Shown here: one piece after another, positions 13,964 to 25,383 of the stretch | How the letters are laid out: the number at the start of each line of letters is the position of its first letter | Position numbering within the stretch: the stretch's first letter is position 1 | DNA from: Arthonia radiata | Taxonomy: Eukaryota; Ascomycota; Arthoniomycetes; Arthoniales; Arthoniaceae | NCBI GenBank assembly: GCA_002989075.1 | Contig: PSQN01000011.1 | Location: forward strand, 463,131-527,130 | DNA length: 64,000 nt | Direction: 5' to 3' | Position numbers and translations under genes: made by a program | Notes under the pieces: model-generated | The model's input: the letters and a program-made list of their open reading frames with translations, nothing else | Databases searched by the model: none | Told to the model about the DNA's origin: nothing

Positions 13964-14337
13964 TATAACGCCGGTCGCTAGGAGAACCGAACTAAGGCTC
14001 ACTTACCTTGTATACTTATCGACCTTGGTAGTAGGTGTCCTATGTGCTAGAGACTAAAAGGTAGGAGAGGCGAGATAGATTATAAAAGGTAAGAGAGGCT
14101 TAACTAAAGTAGACAGAAGGTAAAGTACGTTATCTAAATATAGTTAAAGAACTTATATTTAAATATTAAGTTAATAGACTAAAGTCTATTCTAAGGTCGG
14201 TTATTAGTCTAGCTATATAGTCTAAGGTATATAGGTATATTCCTCTGTATTCAACGGTCTCAACAATCCCTTTGTTGCGTAGTCGGGATCCTATTGCGAT
14301 ATAGCGATATTACCGACGTCGCTATATCGAAGTCGTT

Positions 14338-14809
14338 TGTAACGCTGGTCGCTGGGAGAACCGAACTAAGGCTTACTTGCCTTGTATGCTTATCGACCTT
14401 GGTAGTAGGTATCTTGTGTACTAGAGACTAAAAGGCAGGAGAGGCGAGACAGATTATAGAAGGTAAGAGGAGCTTAACTAAAGTAGATAGAAGGTAAAGT
14501 ATGTTACCTAAATATAGTTAAGAAACTTGTATTTAAATGTTAAGTTAATAGATTAAAGTCTATTCTAAGGTTAGTTATTAGTCTAGCTATATAGTCTAAG
14601 ATATATAAAGAGAGTTCCTTTATGTTCGCTAACTCGATAATACTTATATCGAGTTTATAAGGAATATAGGCCTTTATAGCTGTCTTGTTCGATAATGCCT
14701 ACGGCGGGTTTATAAGCTTAGTCGGGAATAGTGCTGGTAGGGCTAAGATAACTGACGGTAGTTAATGCTTGGATGTACGCTAGGCCGTCTAGAGCTGGTG
14801 CTCGTAACA
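14338..14809 (-). repeat. Gypsy 2 LTR, left copy
   Basis: It is 472 bp, from TGTAACGCTGG to GCTCGTAACA, and is followed by the same internal start (CAATCCCCCCTC) as in Gypsy 1. Confidence 0.88.
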
Positions 14810-17800
14810 CAATCCCCCCTCTTCTAGTTAAATTGTCCTCGATTGACTCTTAGCCTTTCAAACACCTATAAGTTGCGTTTCGTCCTTCTTTTTCGTAACT
14901 AATCTGTAAGTCGCTATGCCTCGCATAAAGTCCGTTGCTGCGGGTTGGGTCTCAATGGCAGATAGTATGCCTTGTTAGTGTCCTTTTGTAGTAACTGGAA
15001 CTAACTTAATTGTAGCGCGTTCGGTTTATTCTCAATATTCCTCTCAGTCGGCTGCTCTTTAGCGTACAAAGAGCCAACTACGTGCGTTAAAGGCTTAGAC
15101 AGCAGCGTTGGTTGCGGCTATATAGCGTAACCGATCTAAGGTCCGGAAGTTAAAAGAGGAGGTTAAGAAGACTTATACGCGGGTAGCAGCGAAGTTAGCT
15201 TAAAATAAGTTGTTGAAGCAAGAGAAGCTTGCTGCGTCGATAGCTAATAGTAATATATTTAAATGTCTGAGTAGGTTATTCGTTAACTTTTAGAGTAACT
15301 TCTACCCGATATTAGGTAGTAGTCCTATAACGTAGTAAGCTAGTTTGTTTGTAGATAACCTAGGTACCGATAAAGCATACTAGATAATAAATTAGAGTAT
15401 TAGTGCTGCTACGACTAATTAATATTCTAGTTCTAATATCGTTGAATAGTATCTTTATAGTTAGTTAGGCTTTACTCTGGTTTCTATTAATTTTTGTGTT
15501 TGGAATATCCTTTCTATTTTATAAGATACTGTTATTTGCCTCGGTATTGTCTATAAGCTCGAATTATTTTAACTTTATACTCAGGTTCTTGGTTGTTAGA
15601 AAGGATTTCTAGGTTAGGTCGTTCCGCTTCTCGGAAGTAGGCTGGTTCTAACAGCGCTACGTAGAATATAGGATATATTTTTATTGTCTTTAGGAGTTTA
15701 AGTTTAAATATTATAGATCTTAATTGCTGTAGGATTTTAAACGGTTTTGTCTTAGTATAGTTAAGTTTTTTACTTAGTCTAATAGTTTTTAAGTTTCTTA
15801 TAAGCAAGTAAGCTCTTTCCTCTTCTTTTATGCCTGTGTTTAGGGTCATCCTTAACTTGTTATACTATTTTTTCGTTCGTTTTGTAATAAACTCGCTGTT
15901 AGCCTTTAACTGCTGGTATAGAATCTTTATATTCGTTGCTATTTGTGTAGCAGTGTCGGTTTCTATAGTGTTTTGTAGTTGTTTGCTCTAAAGAGGGTAA
16001 TAGCCGTATAAGATATAGAACGGTGTTATCTTAGTTATATCGTTTTTTGTATCGTTGTGCGCTGCTTACGCTACTAATAGTAATTGTATCTAGTCGTTCT
16101 ACTAGTAGTTAATGTATGCCTAGAGATACTGTTCTAGTGTTTAATTTATTCTCTCTGTTTATCTATCTGTTTGTAGATAGAATAACGTTAATATTTTTTG
16201 TTTTGTCCCTAGCTGTTGTATTAAAGATATCTAAAATTGTAAGACAAATTTTTAGTCTCTGTCTAAGATAATTCTTTGTAGTTAGCTATAGTTTGCTAAG
16301 ATAATTTAAAGGAAGGTATATACTAACTGTTCTAAGTTGCTAGCTTCCTTATAAGATACGAAGTATACGTACTTTATTAGTTTGTCGTATATAACTAGAA
16401 TAGCGTCGTATACTACTCTTATAAGTAGATCCTTGAATATTAGTAACTTAGTAATAAAGTCTAGTAAGACTGTATACTATAGTCTCTTAGGTATCTCGAG
16501 TAGTTGTAGTTTACTATATAGTAAATGCCTCGGATACTTAGTTCTCGCGCATACGTCGCATTCTCGAATATAATTCTCGACGTAATGTCGAATTCTTGAA
16601 ATATAGTAAGTTCGTATAATTTTTTTAATAGTATTATCGATACTCTTGTGTCCCTTCGTTGGGTTATTGTAGAAGTTACTAATAATGTGTCGGATTAGAT
16701 TTCTTGGAACATAGATCTTGCTTTAAAATTTGTAATAGCTCTTATTGTTTTTCGTTAGTTCTAGGTGTCGTTTCTCGTTTTTCTAGTAAGTTTTAAGATC
16801 GTTTAGAATATCTAAGATTTAGCTGTCTAGTTCGATAATAAACTCTATTGTTATAGCCAATTAATTGTATCTAATCTCGTTATTGTGTTCTTAAAATATT
16901 GTATGCTCGACGTGTTCCTTATTATTAAAGTAATTTAGTCGTCGGCTTAGAGCGTCGGTCCTATCGTTCTCGGAACCCTTCTTGTAGGTAATAATAAAGT
17001 TGTATAGAGCTATAGTTTCTAACTATCTAACTTGTCTGCAATTAAGCTTCTTTGTTGTTATAAAGTAAGTTAAGTTTTTATAGTTTGTGTATACTATAAT
17101 TATATAGTTTCCTTCTTCTAGGTAAGCTCGCTATATCTCGAATACTGCTATAATAGCTAAAAGCTCTTTATCGTAAATATTGTAGTTCTGTTCTATAGGT
17201 AACATTTTTCTTAAGTAGAAAGCTACTGGTCTAAGCTTTCTTTCCTTATTGTTTTAACTTATATATACTCTAATCGTATAGTCTAACGCGTCTATTTCTA
17301 TAATAATCGGTAAGTTAGAGTCAAATATTGCTAGTATAGGTTCGATCTTAAAAGCTTCTTTAAGCTCTTTAAATACTAATTGTTCTTTTTACGTTTAGAA
17401 GAATCCTATCGATTGTTTTGTCTGTTAAGACAGCGGTGCTGTAATTCGGCTAAAGTTAGATATCTATCGCCTGTAGTAGTTAGCAAAACTAAGAAACTAT
17501 TGCAACTATTTTACATTCTTTAGTATAGGCTAGGTTAAAACAAATTAAATCTTCGAATCTTTTATTTAAAGACCGTACTCGGTAATTATAAATCTAAGAA
17601 ATTTAACGGATTGTTAGTAAAACTAGGTTTTCTCGATATTAATTTATAAATCGGTACGTACTAATCTTTCTAATACCTTTTTAATATGTTCTTTATATTC
17701 TTTTAGTATACAGCTATACATTAGGATATCGTTTAGATAAGTAGTTATAAATATGTCTAGATAATCGCTAAGTGTATTATTAATTAGTTTCTAAAATAAT

Positions 17801-20800
17801 ACTAGTGCGTTTATTAGCTTAAAGAGTATAACGCAATACTTAAAAAGTCTATATTTAGTGCGGAAGGCTGTTTTCTATTCTTCGCCTTTCTGTATATAAA
17901 TTAGGTTATAAGCTTCTCGTAGGTTAAACTTAGTAAACTATTGCGCGTTATACAATCGGTCTATTATTTCGTTAATACGTAGTAAAGGGTATCGGTTCTT
18001 AATAGTTACCCCGTTTAGTTATTTATAATCTACGTAAAGTCGTAGTTTGCTATTCTTCTTTAGTATAAAGAGTATCGGGTATCCGGCTAGTAATGTTAAT
18101 TTTTAGATAAATTCTTTCTTAAGATTTTTGTTAAGATAGTCGCGGAGTGCTTAATTTTCTGCTTCTAATAGAAAGTATATTGAACCGAATATTGGTATTT
18201 TACCTTCTTATAAAGGTATTGTGTAATCCTACGGTTTATATTCTAGGAGAGCTGAGTCCGGCTTAGCTTCTTTAAACAGATATTAAAATTAATCGTATTC
18301 CTCGGGTATCTTAGTAATTAACTAAGTACTTGTCGTCGTATAGAATCGTTAGCGTATAGTTGTCTCTTGTTTATACTTACGTATAGCTAGCTATAGACGA
18401 GATACTACGTTAAACTTCTTTTGTAGAATATCTAAATGTTAGAGTATAGTAGTACTAACCCGTATAAGTTCTTTATCGCGCTTCTTATTCTTACTACTAA
18501 AATTAGCTTATAGAGTATAGTAGTACTAACCCGTATAAGTTCTTTATCGCGCTTCTTATTCTTACTACTAAAATTAGCTTATAGAGTATTTGTTCCATAG
18601 AACGACTCTTATTTAGAGTGCTTATACCTAGTAAAGAGGAGTTTCTTAGTTCTTTAATCTACTTTTAAATTATATTATTGCAACTAAGGTATACCTAGTA
18701 CAGCGTAGTACTGATTAATATTTACAATATTATAAGTAATTTCTTTCTAATAGTTCCTAATTATTATATCTATTGGCAAAGTCTTGTAGTCGACTCTTCC
18801 CTCTACCTCTTAAAATTTAGACAGTATGTAGGGTAATTTCTTCTTTTGTGTTTATATCTGGTACTCTTTAACGCAGCGTATTAAAATAAAGTTGCCTGTT
18901 GCGCCTAAATCGATTATAATTTTAATGTTTCTATAGTTTATTGTTGCTTAAGTGTGTAGATATGTTCTGTAGGCCGCTAAGCTTGCGTAGAGCTAGACTT
19001 TTAGAGAGTCTAACCGTTAAACGGGCCGGTACTACTACCCTTGAAGTAGTCGGTCTAGTCTTTTTCCTGTTAATCGTATACGTTCTAGAGTATTTTAGGT
19101 ACCGAAACCTATTATCGGTTAATTTGCTATAAGAATTTCTGTGTAAGGTGTTCTAATACTACTTTTATTATAACGTCTAGTTTATTGTTTACGATCTCTG
19201 CTTTAATTATACAACTATTACTAGTTAAAACTTGTCGTGTCTATAGGTTGTATATTGTTAGTTAAAGATATTAGTACTGACTACGTAATTCTAGACCCCT
19301 AATAAGGTGGTCTACTAGTCGTTGTAGGCGTAAGTAAATATATTCCGGAATATCGTTAATATCTCTATTAGTACTTAACTTCCCCTCGTAGAAGGCTAAC
19401 TAATAAAGTCTCTATATTATTTCTTCCCAACGAATTAGGGTTTACTCTTTCTAGTTAGTGTTGTCCTCGAGTAAGGATTCCGTACTATTAGAATCTATAT
19501 TTTTGTCTTTAAGTCGTTGTCTTACCTATAACGTATCGTAGCTACTATCTTGCTTAGCTTCTACGGTCTGTTCTTCCTTAGATTCCCCTTAGGTTTCTAG
19601 ATAAGATAACCTAGGTCGTCCTTAAGTAAGGCCTAGTTCTTTTATCGAACCTTGTTTCGGAGATATTAGTTTCTTCGGCCACTATTCTAATCCCAATTTG
19701 TCGGATTCGTGGGTCGTACAATTATTATCGTAGCACACAGTTTAGAATAGTGTTTCGTGTAGTGTAGCGGTATCTTGTACCTACTGTCTCGAAATAGTGT
19801 AGTTAATGTTGTTTCAGTCCTATAGGTTTTGTTGTTTCTGTTTTATTTGTCGTTCCTTTATTTCCTTCTATGACTTAGTGTCCGTATCTCAGTTCTTGTG
19901 TAGGTCAAACAAGTTTTATTTGTTGTGCTTTTTGTTGGAAGTAACCCGGTAGGTGTTCTCCTATGTCTAGGTAGTTATATTGAAATATTGTTGTAGGAAA
20001 CAGGGTTTCTAAAGTCGATCGTTGTACCTGTTTCTACTAGTACTGTTGAACTATTATTTCTTAGAATAGTATTCTTTAACCTAATGCCCTGGTTTTCTAC
20101 AATATAAGCATAGCTTATTCTTTATTCTATGTTCTTGTTCCTAATTATTTAGTTTTCTACGAAGCTTTATAAAGTCTAATTCTATTAAATTACCCCAGTC
20201 TTGTTGTAAGTTGTACTTACCCCGAATCTAGGCGAACTTACCTAAGTTAGTTCCTTTCTTTTCTAACTGTCGTTTAAAGTTGCTGTTGTCGATTTTTTTA
20301 GCTCGTTCTATAAACTTCTCTAGTTCAGTAAACTTTTCTCTACGAATATAGATAATTTCCTTGATATAGTCCTTTAAGCCTTTATAAAAGGTGTCGACTA
20401 GAGGTCCTTTATTCTATCCGGTTTGGTTAGCATACTGCAGAAACTTAGCGGCGTATCGGCTAGCTAGTTCTATCTAACGGAGTGTCTTAAGTTTACGTAC
20501 AGTAGTACGTCTGAAATCTGTATCTCTGTACACTTAGCGGAGCTTTTGCTAAAACGCAGCAAAGCTAGAGAAGAGCTCGTTAGTCTCTTCTTGTCGTTTG
20601 TTAGGTGCCTTGTAGAGATAGTCTTTAAAATAAAAGTTAAACTATTTGTATGCCTCGCTATCTATACAGAATGCGGCAAATAAAACTATAGTACTGTTAT
20701 TTAGGAACTAATCCTTATAAGTCTTAAAATATATAGCCAAGCGTATTAGAAATAAAGTAAGTTTAGAACGTTTATTAAAGAAGCTTTTACCTATCTTAGT

Positions 20801-20932
20801 GTTAACGTTTAATATCTTACCTGTAGTAGCTATTTTGCTAGCCAGCCTGTTTGCAGCGTTGCGGCTGTTAGGTACTAAAGTAGTAGATATAATTAATCTG
20901 CTTTCTCTACTTTCGTAGCGAGTCTATTAAAG

Positions 20933-21404
20933 TGTAACGCCGGTCGCTAGAAGAACCGAACTAAGGCTCACCTACCTTGTATACTTATCGACCTTAGTAA
21001 TAGGTATCTTGTATGCTAGAGACTAAAAGGCAGGAGAGGCGAAACAGATTATAGAAGGTAAGAGGGGCTTAACTAGAGTAAATAGAAGGTAAAGCACGTT
21101 ATCTAAATATAGTTAAGAAACTTGTATTCAGATGTTAAGTTAATAGACTAAAGTTTATCTTAAGGTCGGCCATTAGTCTAGCTATATAGTCTAAGGTATA
21201 TAAGGAGAGTTTCTTTATATTCGCTAACTCGACAATACCTATATCGGGTTTGTAGGGAATATAGGCCTTTATAGCCGTCTTGTCCGATAATGCCTACGAC
21301 GGGTTTATAGGCTTAGTCGGAAATAGTGCTGGTAGGGCTGAGATAACTGGCGGTGGTTGATACTTGGGTGTGCGCTAGGCCGTCTAGGGCTGGTGCCCGT
21401 AACA
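20933..21404 (-). repeat. Gypsy 2 LTR, right copy
   Basis: It is 472 bp, from TGTAACGCCGG to GCCCGTAACA. In the element's sense this is the 5' LTR. Confidence 0.88.
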
Positions 21405-21490
21405 TTGTTGGGTATACTATATAATGTTTCAATGAGGCTGGCTGCGCTCAGCCTTGTACTAGTCTAATGTAGTAAGATCGTAACACCTAG

Positions 21491-21948
21491 AGTATCGAAT
21501 AGATCTTATTAGCTATCTCGGTTTAAAATAGAATAAGCCTTTTATCTAAAGGATTGGGCCTAGTAGTCCAAGCTTAAGATAAAAAGAAGCATTATACGAC
21601 CTGTTTTAGACAGCTAGCCTATAGTTTAAGACAATATAGAATAAACTTAAAGACTAATAGTTTTAAATAGACAGAATTACTATCTTATATAGTAAGTTAT
21701 AGGTTATCTAGCTTCTATTAAAAAGAATAGATATTTAGTAAGTTTTATACGAGCCGCTAGACTTAGATATATAAGCTAGGATTTCTTTAAAGAATTTTAG
21801 CTAATAAAACAGACAATATAACAATAGCTTCTCTTTGTTACTAAGTATTGTATCTATACTAAGCTTAAGTATTGTATTAGTTCTAAGCTAGTCTCGTCTT
21901 TCTACTCTTTATAGTAGTATCCTTCTTCTTCCCTGTATCTTTTAAAAA
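21491..21948 (+). repeat. Copia 3' LTR, second fragment
   Basis: It continues the LTR begun at 13914 from AGTATCGAATAG to the end, followed by the duplication GTATA at 21949-21953. Together the two fragments give 508 bp, equal to the 5' LTR. Confidence 0.88.
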
Positions 21949-21953
21949 GTATA

Positions 21954-23493
21954 ATAATAGTATAAAGAGTTAGTCTACTAGATATAATCTTCTTAGTATC
22001 TTAATTATTTTTATCTACTAATAGATAATTACTAGACTCTTACTCTAGCTTATCTATTATAATCTTATTAATAATATAGTTATTAACTACCGTTAATATT
22101 AGTATCTTCTTTACCTTCTTTACTAAAGTTTATTAAAAGAAGGCGTTAAACGGCCTTATTCTTAGTAAGTAATAATAGCTAAGGTTATAATTCTAAACTA
22201 TATAGCGAGTAGTAATAATCTAGCTTATATTAGTATATATACTTATTACTTAGTAGATATTGGCCTTTATATTCTTATTAATAGACTTAATACTACTCTA
22301 AGACTATAGATAGTAAAGTAATCTATATAGAATTTTAATACTAAAAAGATAAAAGATCTTCTTAATAGTATACTTAAATTTACTACTATTATTTATTTAA
22401 GTAATTAAGGTAGCTCTATAAGATTCTATAAAGTTAACTATATATATTACTACTATCTCTAGTTTCTTATTTAAAATTATATACGCCCTAGTAAACCTAG
22501 TATAGTAATTCTTAATAATATAAAGCTACTTTATACTATTAATAGAGTTATTCTTATAGAAGATAAGGTTAATCTAGATATACTCTATTAGAGCCTAGCT
22601 TTTACTATAGATTATATACTTTAGAGTAGGCTCCTACTTACTATACTTTATATATAATTAGTAATAAATATATAAGTTAAACTAGTCCACCTATATAATA
22701 TTCTAGTAGTTATCTTTTATATTATTAAAGTTACTAGTAGGTAGCTAATATCTATACTAGTAATACTCTATTATTATTTATTTAAATATATTATTCTTTA
22801 GAATTACTTCTAGTAAGGTACTATCTTTCTTATAATATATCTTACTATTAGTATTAAGAGTATAGTTAACCTTAACTATATACTTTTTATTCTTGTTCTT
22901 TTAAATTATCTTACTATTACTATAGTATAGATAGATCTTATTAGAATTATTATAAAGCTAGAGGGTAATTATCTTATATCTACTATATAGTATATATATT
23001 ATATATAGGCTAGCTAAAGTAAAGTTTAGATAATTATTAAAGGTAATATATATAGTATTAGAAAAGGATTCTTAAGCTAATATACTAGTAGTACTATTTA
23101 TTACTAATAAGGGCCCTATAGAAGATATCTTAAATTAATAAGGTAAAAGTAAATTACTTAACCAATTAAATTATATTCTAATAAAAATTTAATAGTTTTA
23201 ATAGACTATTTTAATCTTAATAAGAAAGAGCCTTATAAGAAGAGAAAGAGAAGATAGAGAGATAAAAAGATAATAGCGGTAGTAGGGGTATAGTAGATAC
23301 TCTAAAACATTTACTAAATAGCTATTGAATAACGCTAGTAATAAGACTAATACTACTATAATAGGGGTATTCTACTATTTAATAATAATTAATATACCGT
23401 TTCTATTCTTATTATCTACTTATATTAGAAATTAGTAGATAATATACTACCCTAACTACCTTACTACCTTTACTAACTACTAGATAGTCGATA
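21954..23493. other. Extremely AT-rich RIP-degraded block, unclassified
   Basis: CA and TG dinucleotides are almost absent and TA dominates, the strongest RIP-like composition in the window. No frame is open over a useful length. A stretch near 22,480-22,600 on the plus strand vaguely recalls the DDE-transposase pattern, with a hydrophobic strand and Asn followed by a second strand, but this is far too eroded to classify. It was contiguous with 464-1148 before the Copia insertion. Confidence 0.5.
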
Positions 23494-23639
23494 CTATCTA
23501 TAAACTCTTAGAACGGCAGGCTTAGCGCCGGTAGCGTCGATATATTGCCGATCTAGGTAGGTAATTAGCAGATAGTAGCGACGATTTAGTAGTTGGGAGG
23601 AGTTGGTAGCTGGGAACCAACATTGGCCACACCGCTCCA

Positions 23640-25210
23640 GCGTCTGAAAGCCGGCATAGTACAAGTCAATTACAGATACAGGCTCTTCGACACCTCGTGC
23701 GGGCTGTGCAGTCTGCTGAGCGCTCTCTGCTCTCATCACCCACCGCTTAACCCAATTCATCAACGTGCTCAATAATCACGAGCCAATCTCCCCCCTCTTA
23801 AGTAATGCAACAGAGCGTCTGTCAACCCCAATCTACCTCTGAACATCTTGCGCTGGCGCTGAGAAACCGGCGTGACCGTACGCCAGCAAAATCAGAAGCT
23901 CATACGTATTGCGTGGGAGCTGCGAAGACCGCTCTCCGCTTCCATTACCCAACGCCAAAAACAGCTTCTCAACGTCCTCGACAATCACAAAGCTGCTTCC
24001 TTCTTGTGAGCGATGAGCAAACCACCGGAGCGTCGTATCGTTATCATTTTCCTTCCATAAACACTACGCCAGCGCCAGAAAATCGGCGTAACGATAAGCC
24101 CGCAATATCAGAGGCTCGTGTGTACTACGCAAACGCTATCAATCAGCTCATATCAAAATCAATTAAACGTACGTAGCTCCCCGGCCCTCACGGTCACCTA
24201 GGTCCTCCCGCAAGGCACCCCCGTCCTACGCTGCGGGACCCTCCTAGGTTCGCGCTCGACCCACGTTTTCACATTAACTGTCTTCTTCTTCTAGATCTTA
24301 TTGACGCGAAACATAGCTTTATTGTAGAGGAACTAGACGCCTGATTGAAGCTGCAGAGCATGTTCTGTATTTTCGAGGATATCCCTTGGTACCACAAAGG
24401 GTGACTGTCCGAACATTGCGCTTATCGTAGACATCAGTGCCTCGTACGCAGAAGGGACAGCGTAGCATGGTTGCGGGCTACGCCACGTTTTCTGGAGCTG
24501 CTTGCGGTGTACAGGCGTAATTTTTTTTGTAGAGGGTGTGGTGCCAGCAGGAAGGGGTTACGATGCTAGCAGGAAGGGGTTGCGGTGCTAGAAAGTCCGC
24601 TGTGAGGTGCTGTGAAGTTCGGTTACTGTGTGTTTAGACTGAACCTACATTTATAGCAAATATTACCAAGCGGTCGCATCCACACGAGCGGGTCAGTGGA
24701 GTGTTAGACATGAATTAACTCCCCTTAGCAACTGTTAGGGTCAATGACAGAGAGCTGGCGTCAGAGAAGTTGGTATGAATTATGTGGGTTGTGGTACCGC
24801 GTGCGGGCTGTAAAGATGAAGGTGTGGATTTCGCTTTCAGACAGTGCAAAGGATCCGCTGTTGACAGCAGATAAACGGAGCATTGGACAGAGAATGTTTC
24901 ACGTCTTGCACGGGTCGCTCCAGCACTGAAGACCTGGCGCGACAGAAACTTCACAAGATGACCTTGTCTTTGATACTATACATGGGCTAGAAAGTCGTGC
25001 TCGAGCCTATTACCAAGCGTCAGCACGTGTCTGGGACATGCTCTGAAACATCCTACTACAAGCAGAGCCATAGCGTGGAATGGTTCGCTTCTTCCATCGT
25101 TTGCACCAGTGCTGAAACCCTGGCGTCACAAGAATCATATCAATCTTGTGCGCTCCTCGATGCTCGGTGTGGGCTGCGCATGTTGTCCACTCCCTGTGAC
25201 CAGCGAATCA
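23640..25210. repeat. Diverged repeat of about 215 bp, at least five copies
   Basis: A shared core resembling GCTGAAAACCGGCG recurs near 23,644, 23,859, 24,075, 24,926 and 25,112. The spacings are 215, 216, 851 (about four periods) and 186 bp. Flanking sequence also aligns, for example the CTCAACGTCCTCGACAATC-like tails after copies 1 and 2 and a CAGAGGCTCGT-like segment after copies 2 and 3. Translating the minus strand gives related peptides in copies 2 and 3 (YELLILLAYGHAGFSAP versus HEPLILRAYRYADFLAL), so this may be a decayed coding repeat. I see no intact gene in 23.5-25.38 kb, and short open frames there carry no recognisable domain. Confidence 0.45.
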
Positions 25211-25383
25211 TGTGAGAGAAACAAAAAGTTCTCAGAGCCAAACAAACAAAGAGTGAAGTTGAGGCTATCAAAGCTCTTCATCTAACTCATGATATACGAA
25301 ACATTACCATCACAATACCCATCATTCTTGAACATGCTCAAAGGAACGTTTGTGAGGAGCTAAAAGGAAACGACCGAAGGCAT

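Larger units (their letters stand above)
14338..21404 (-). mobile_element. Ty3/Gypsy element 2, nested in a solo LTR
   Basis: LTRs of 472 bp lie at 14338-14809 and 20933-21404. The target duplication is TCGTT at 14333-14337 and TTGTT at 21405-21409, a single transition apart. Internal organisation and minus-strand sense match Gypsy 1, with the integrase tail at about 15.5-15.85 kb and reverse transcriptase near 17.5-18.2 kb. It is broken throughout by RIP-type changes (dozens). It is the innermost and therefore youngest insertion of this stack. Confidence 0.9.
13964..21485. mobile_element. Solo Gypsy-type LTR, itself split by Gypsy element 2
   Basis: The two pieces, 13964-14337 and 21410-21485, add up to about 450 bp and run from TATAACGCCGG to GATCGTAACA. 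The duplication CCTAG is at 13959-13963 and 21486-21490. The first 270 bp or so resemble the 472-bp Gypsy LTRs, but the remainder differs, so this is a related subfamily. No internal region remains, as expected for recombination between two LTRs before Gypsy 2 arrived. Confidence 0.82.
1154..21948 (+). mobile_element. Ty1/Copia LTR retrotransposon fossil carrying nested insertions
   Basis: The 5' LTR is 1154-1661 (508 bp). The 3' LTR is 13914-13963 plus 21491-21948 (50 + 458 = 508 bp), split by later insertions. The 5-bp duplication GTATA is present at 1149-1153 and 21949-21953. After removing the insertions the element is about 5.4 kb, the usual Copia size. Parts on the plus strand in Copia order are a gag zinc-knuckle region near 3030-3065, integrase about 3.7-4.4 kb, reverse transcriptase about 5.0-5.6 kb, and RNase H about 5.9-6.3 kb continuing at 13.67-13.91 kb. 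The primer-binding region follows the 5' LTR and is interrupted by an inverted LTR. The element is thoroughly broken (dozens of breaks, RIP type) and is the oldest member of the nest. Confidence 0.9.

Noticed and set aside
1-23493. CRISPR-like or tRNA-like structures among the regular short repeats
   Set aside because: All recurring segments are explained by LTR copies. No spacer-repeat periodicity and no tRNA A/B box pair was found.
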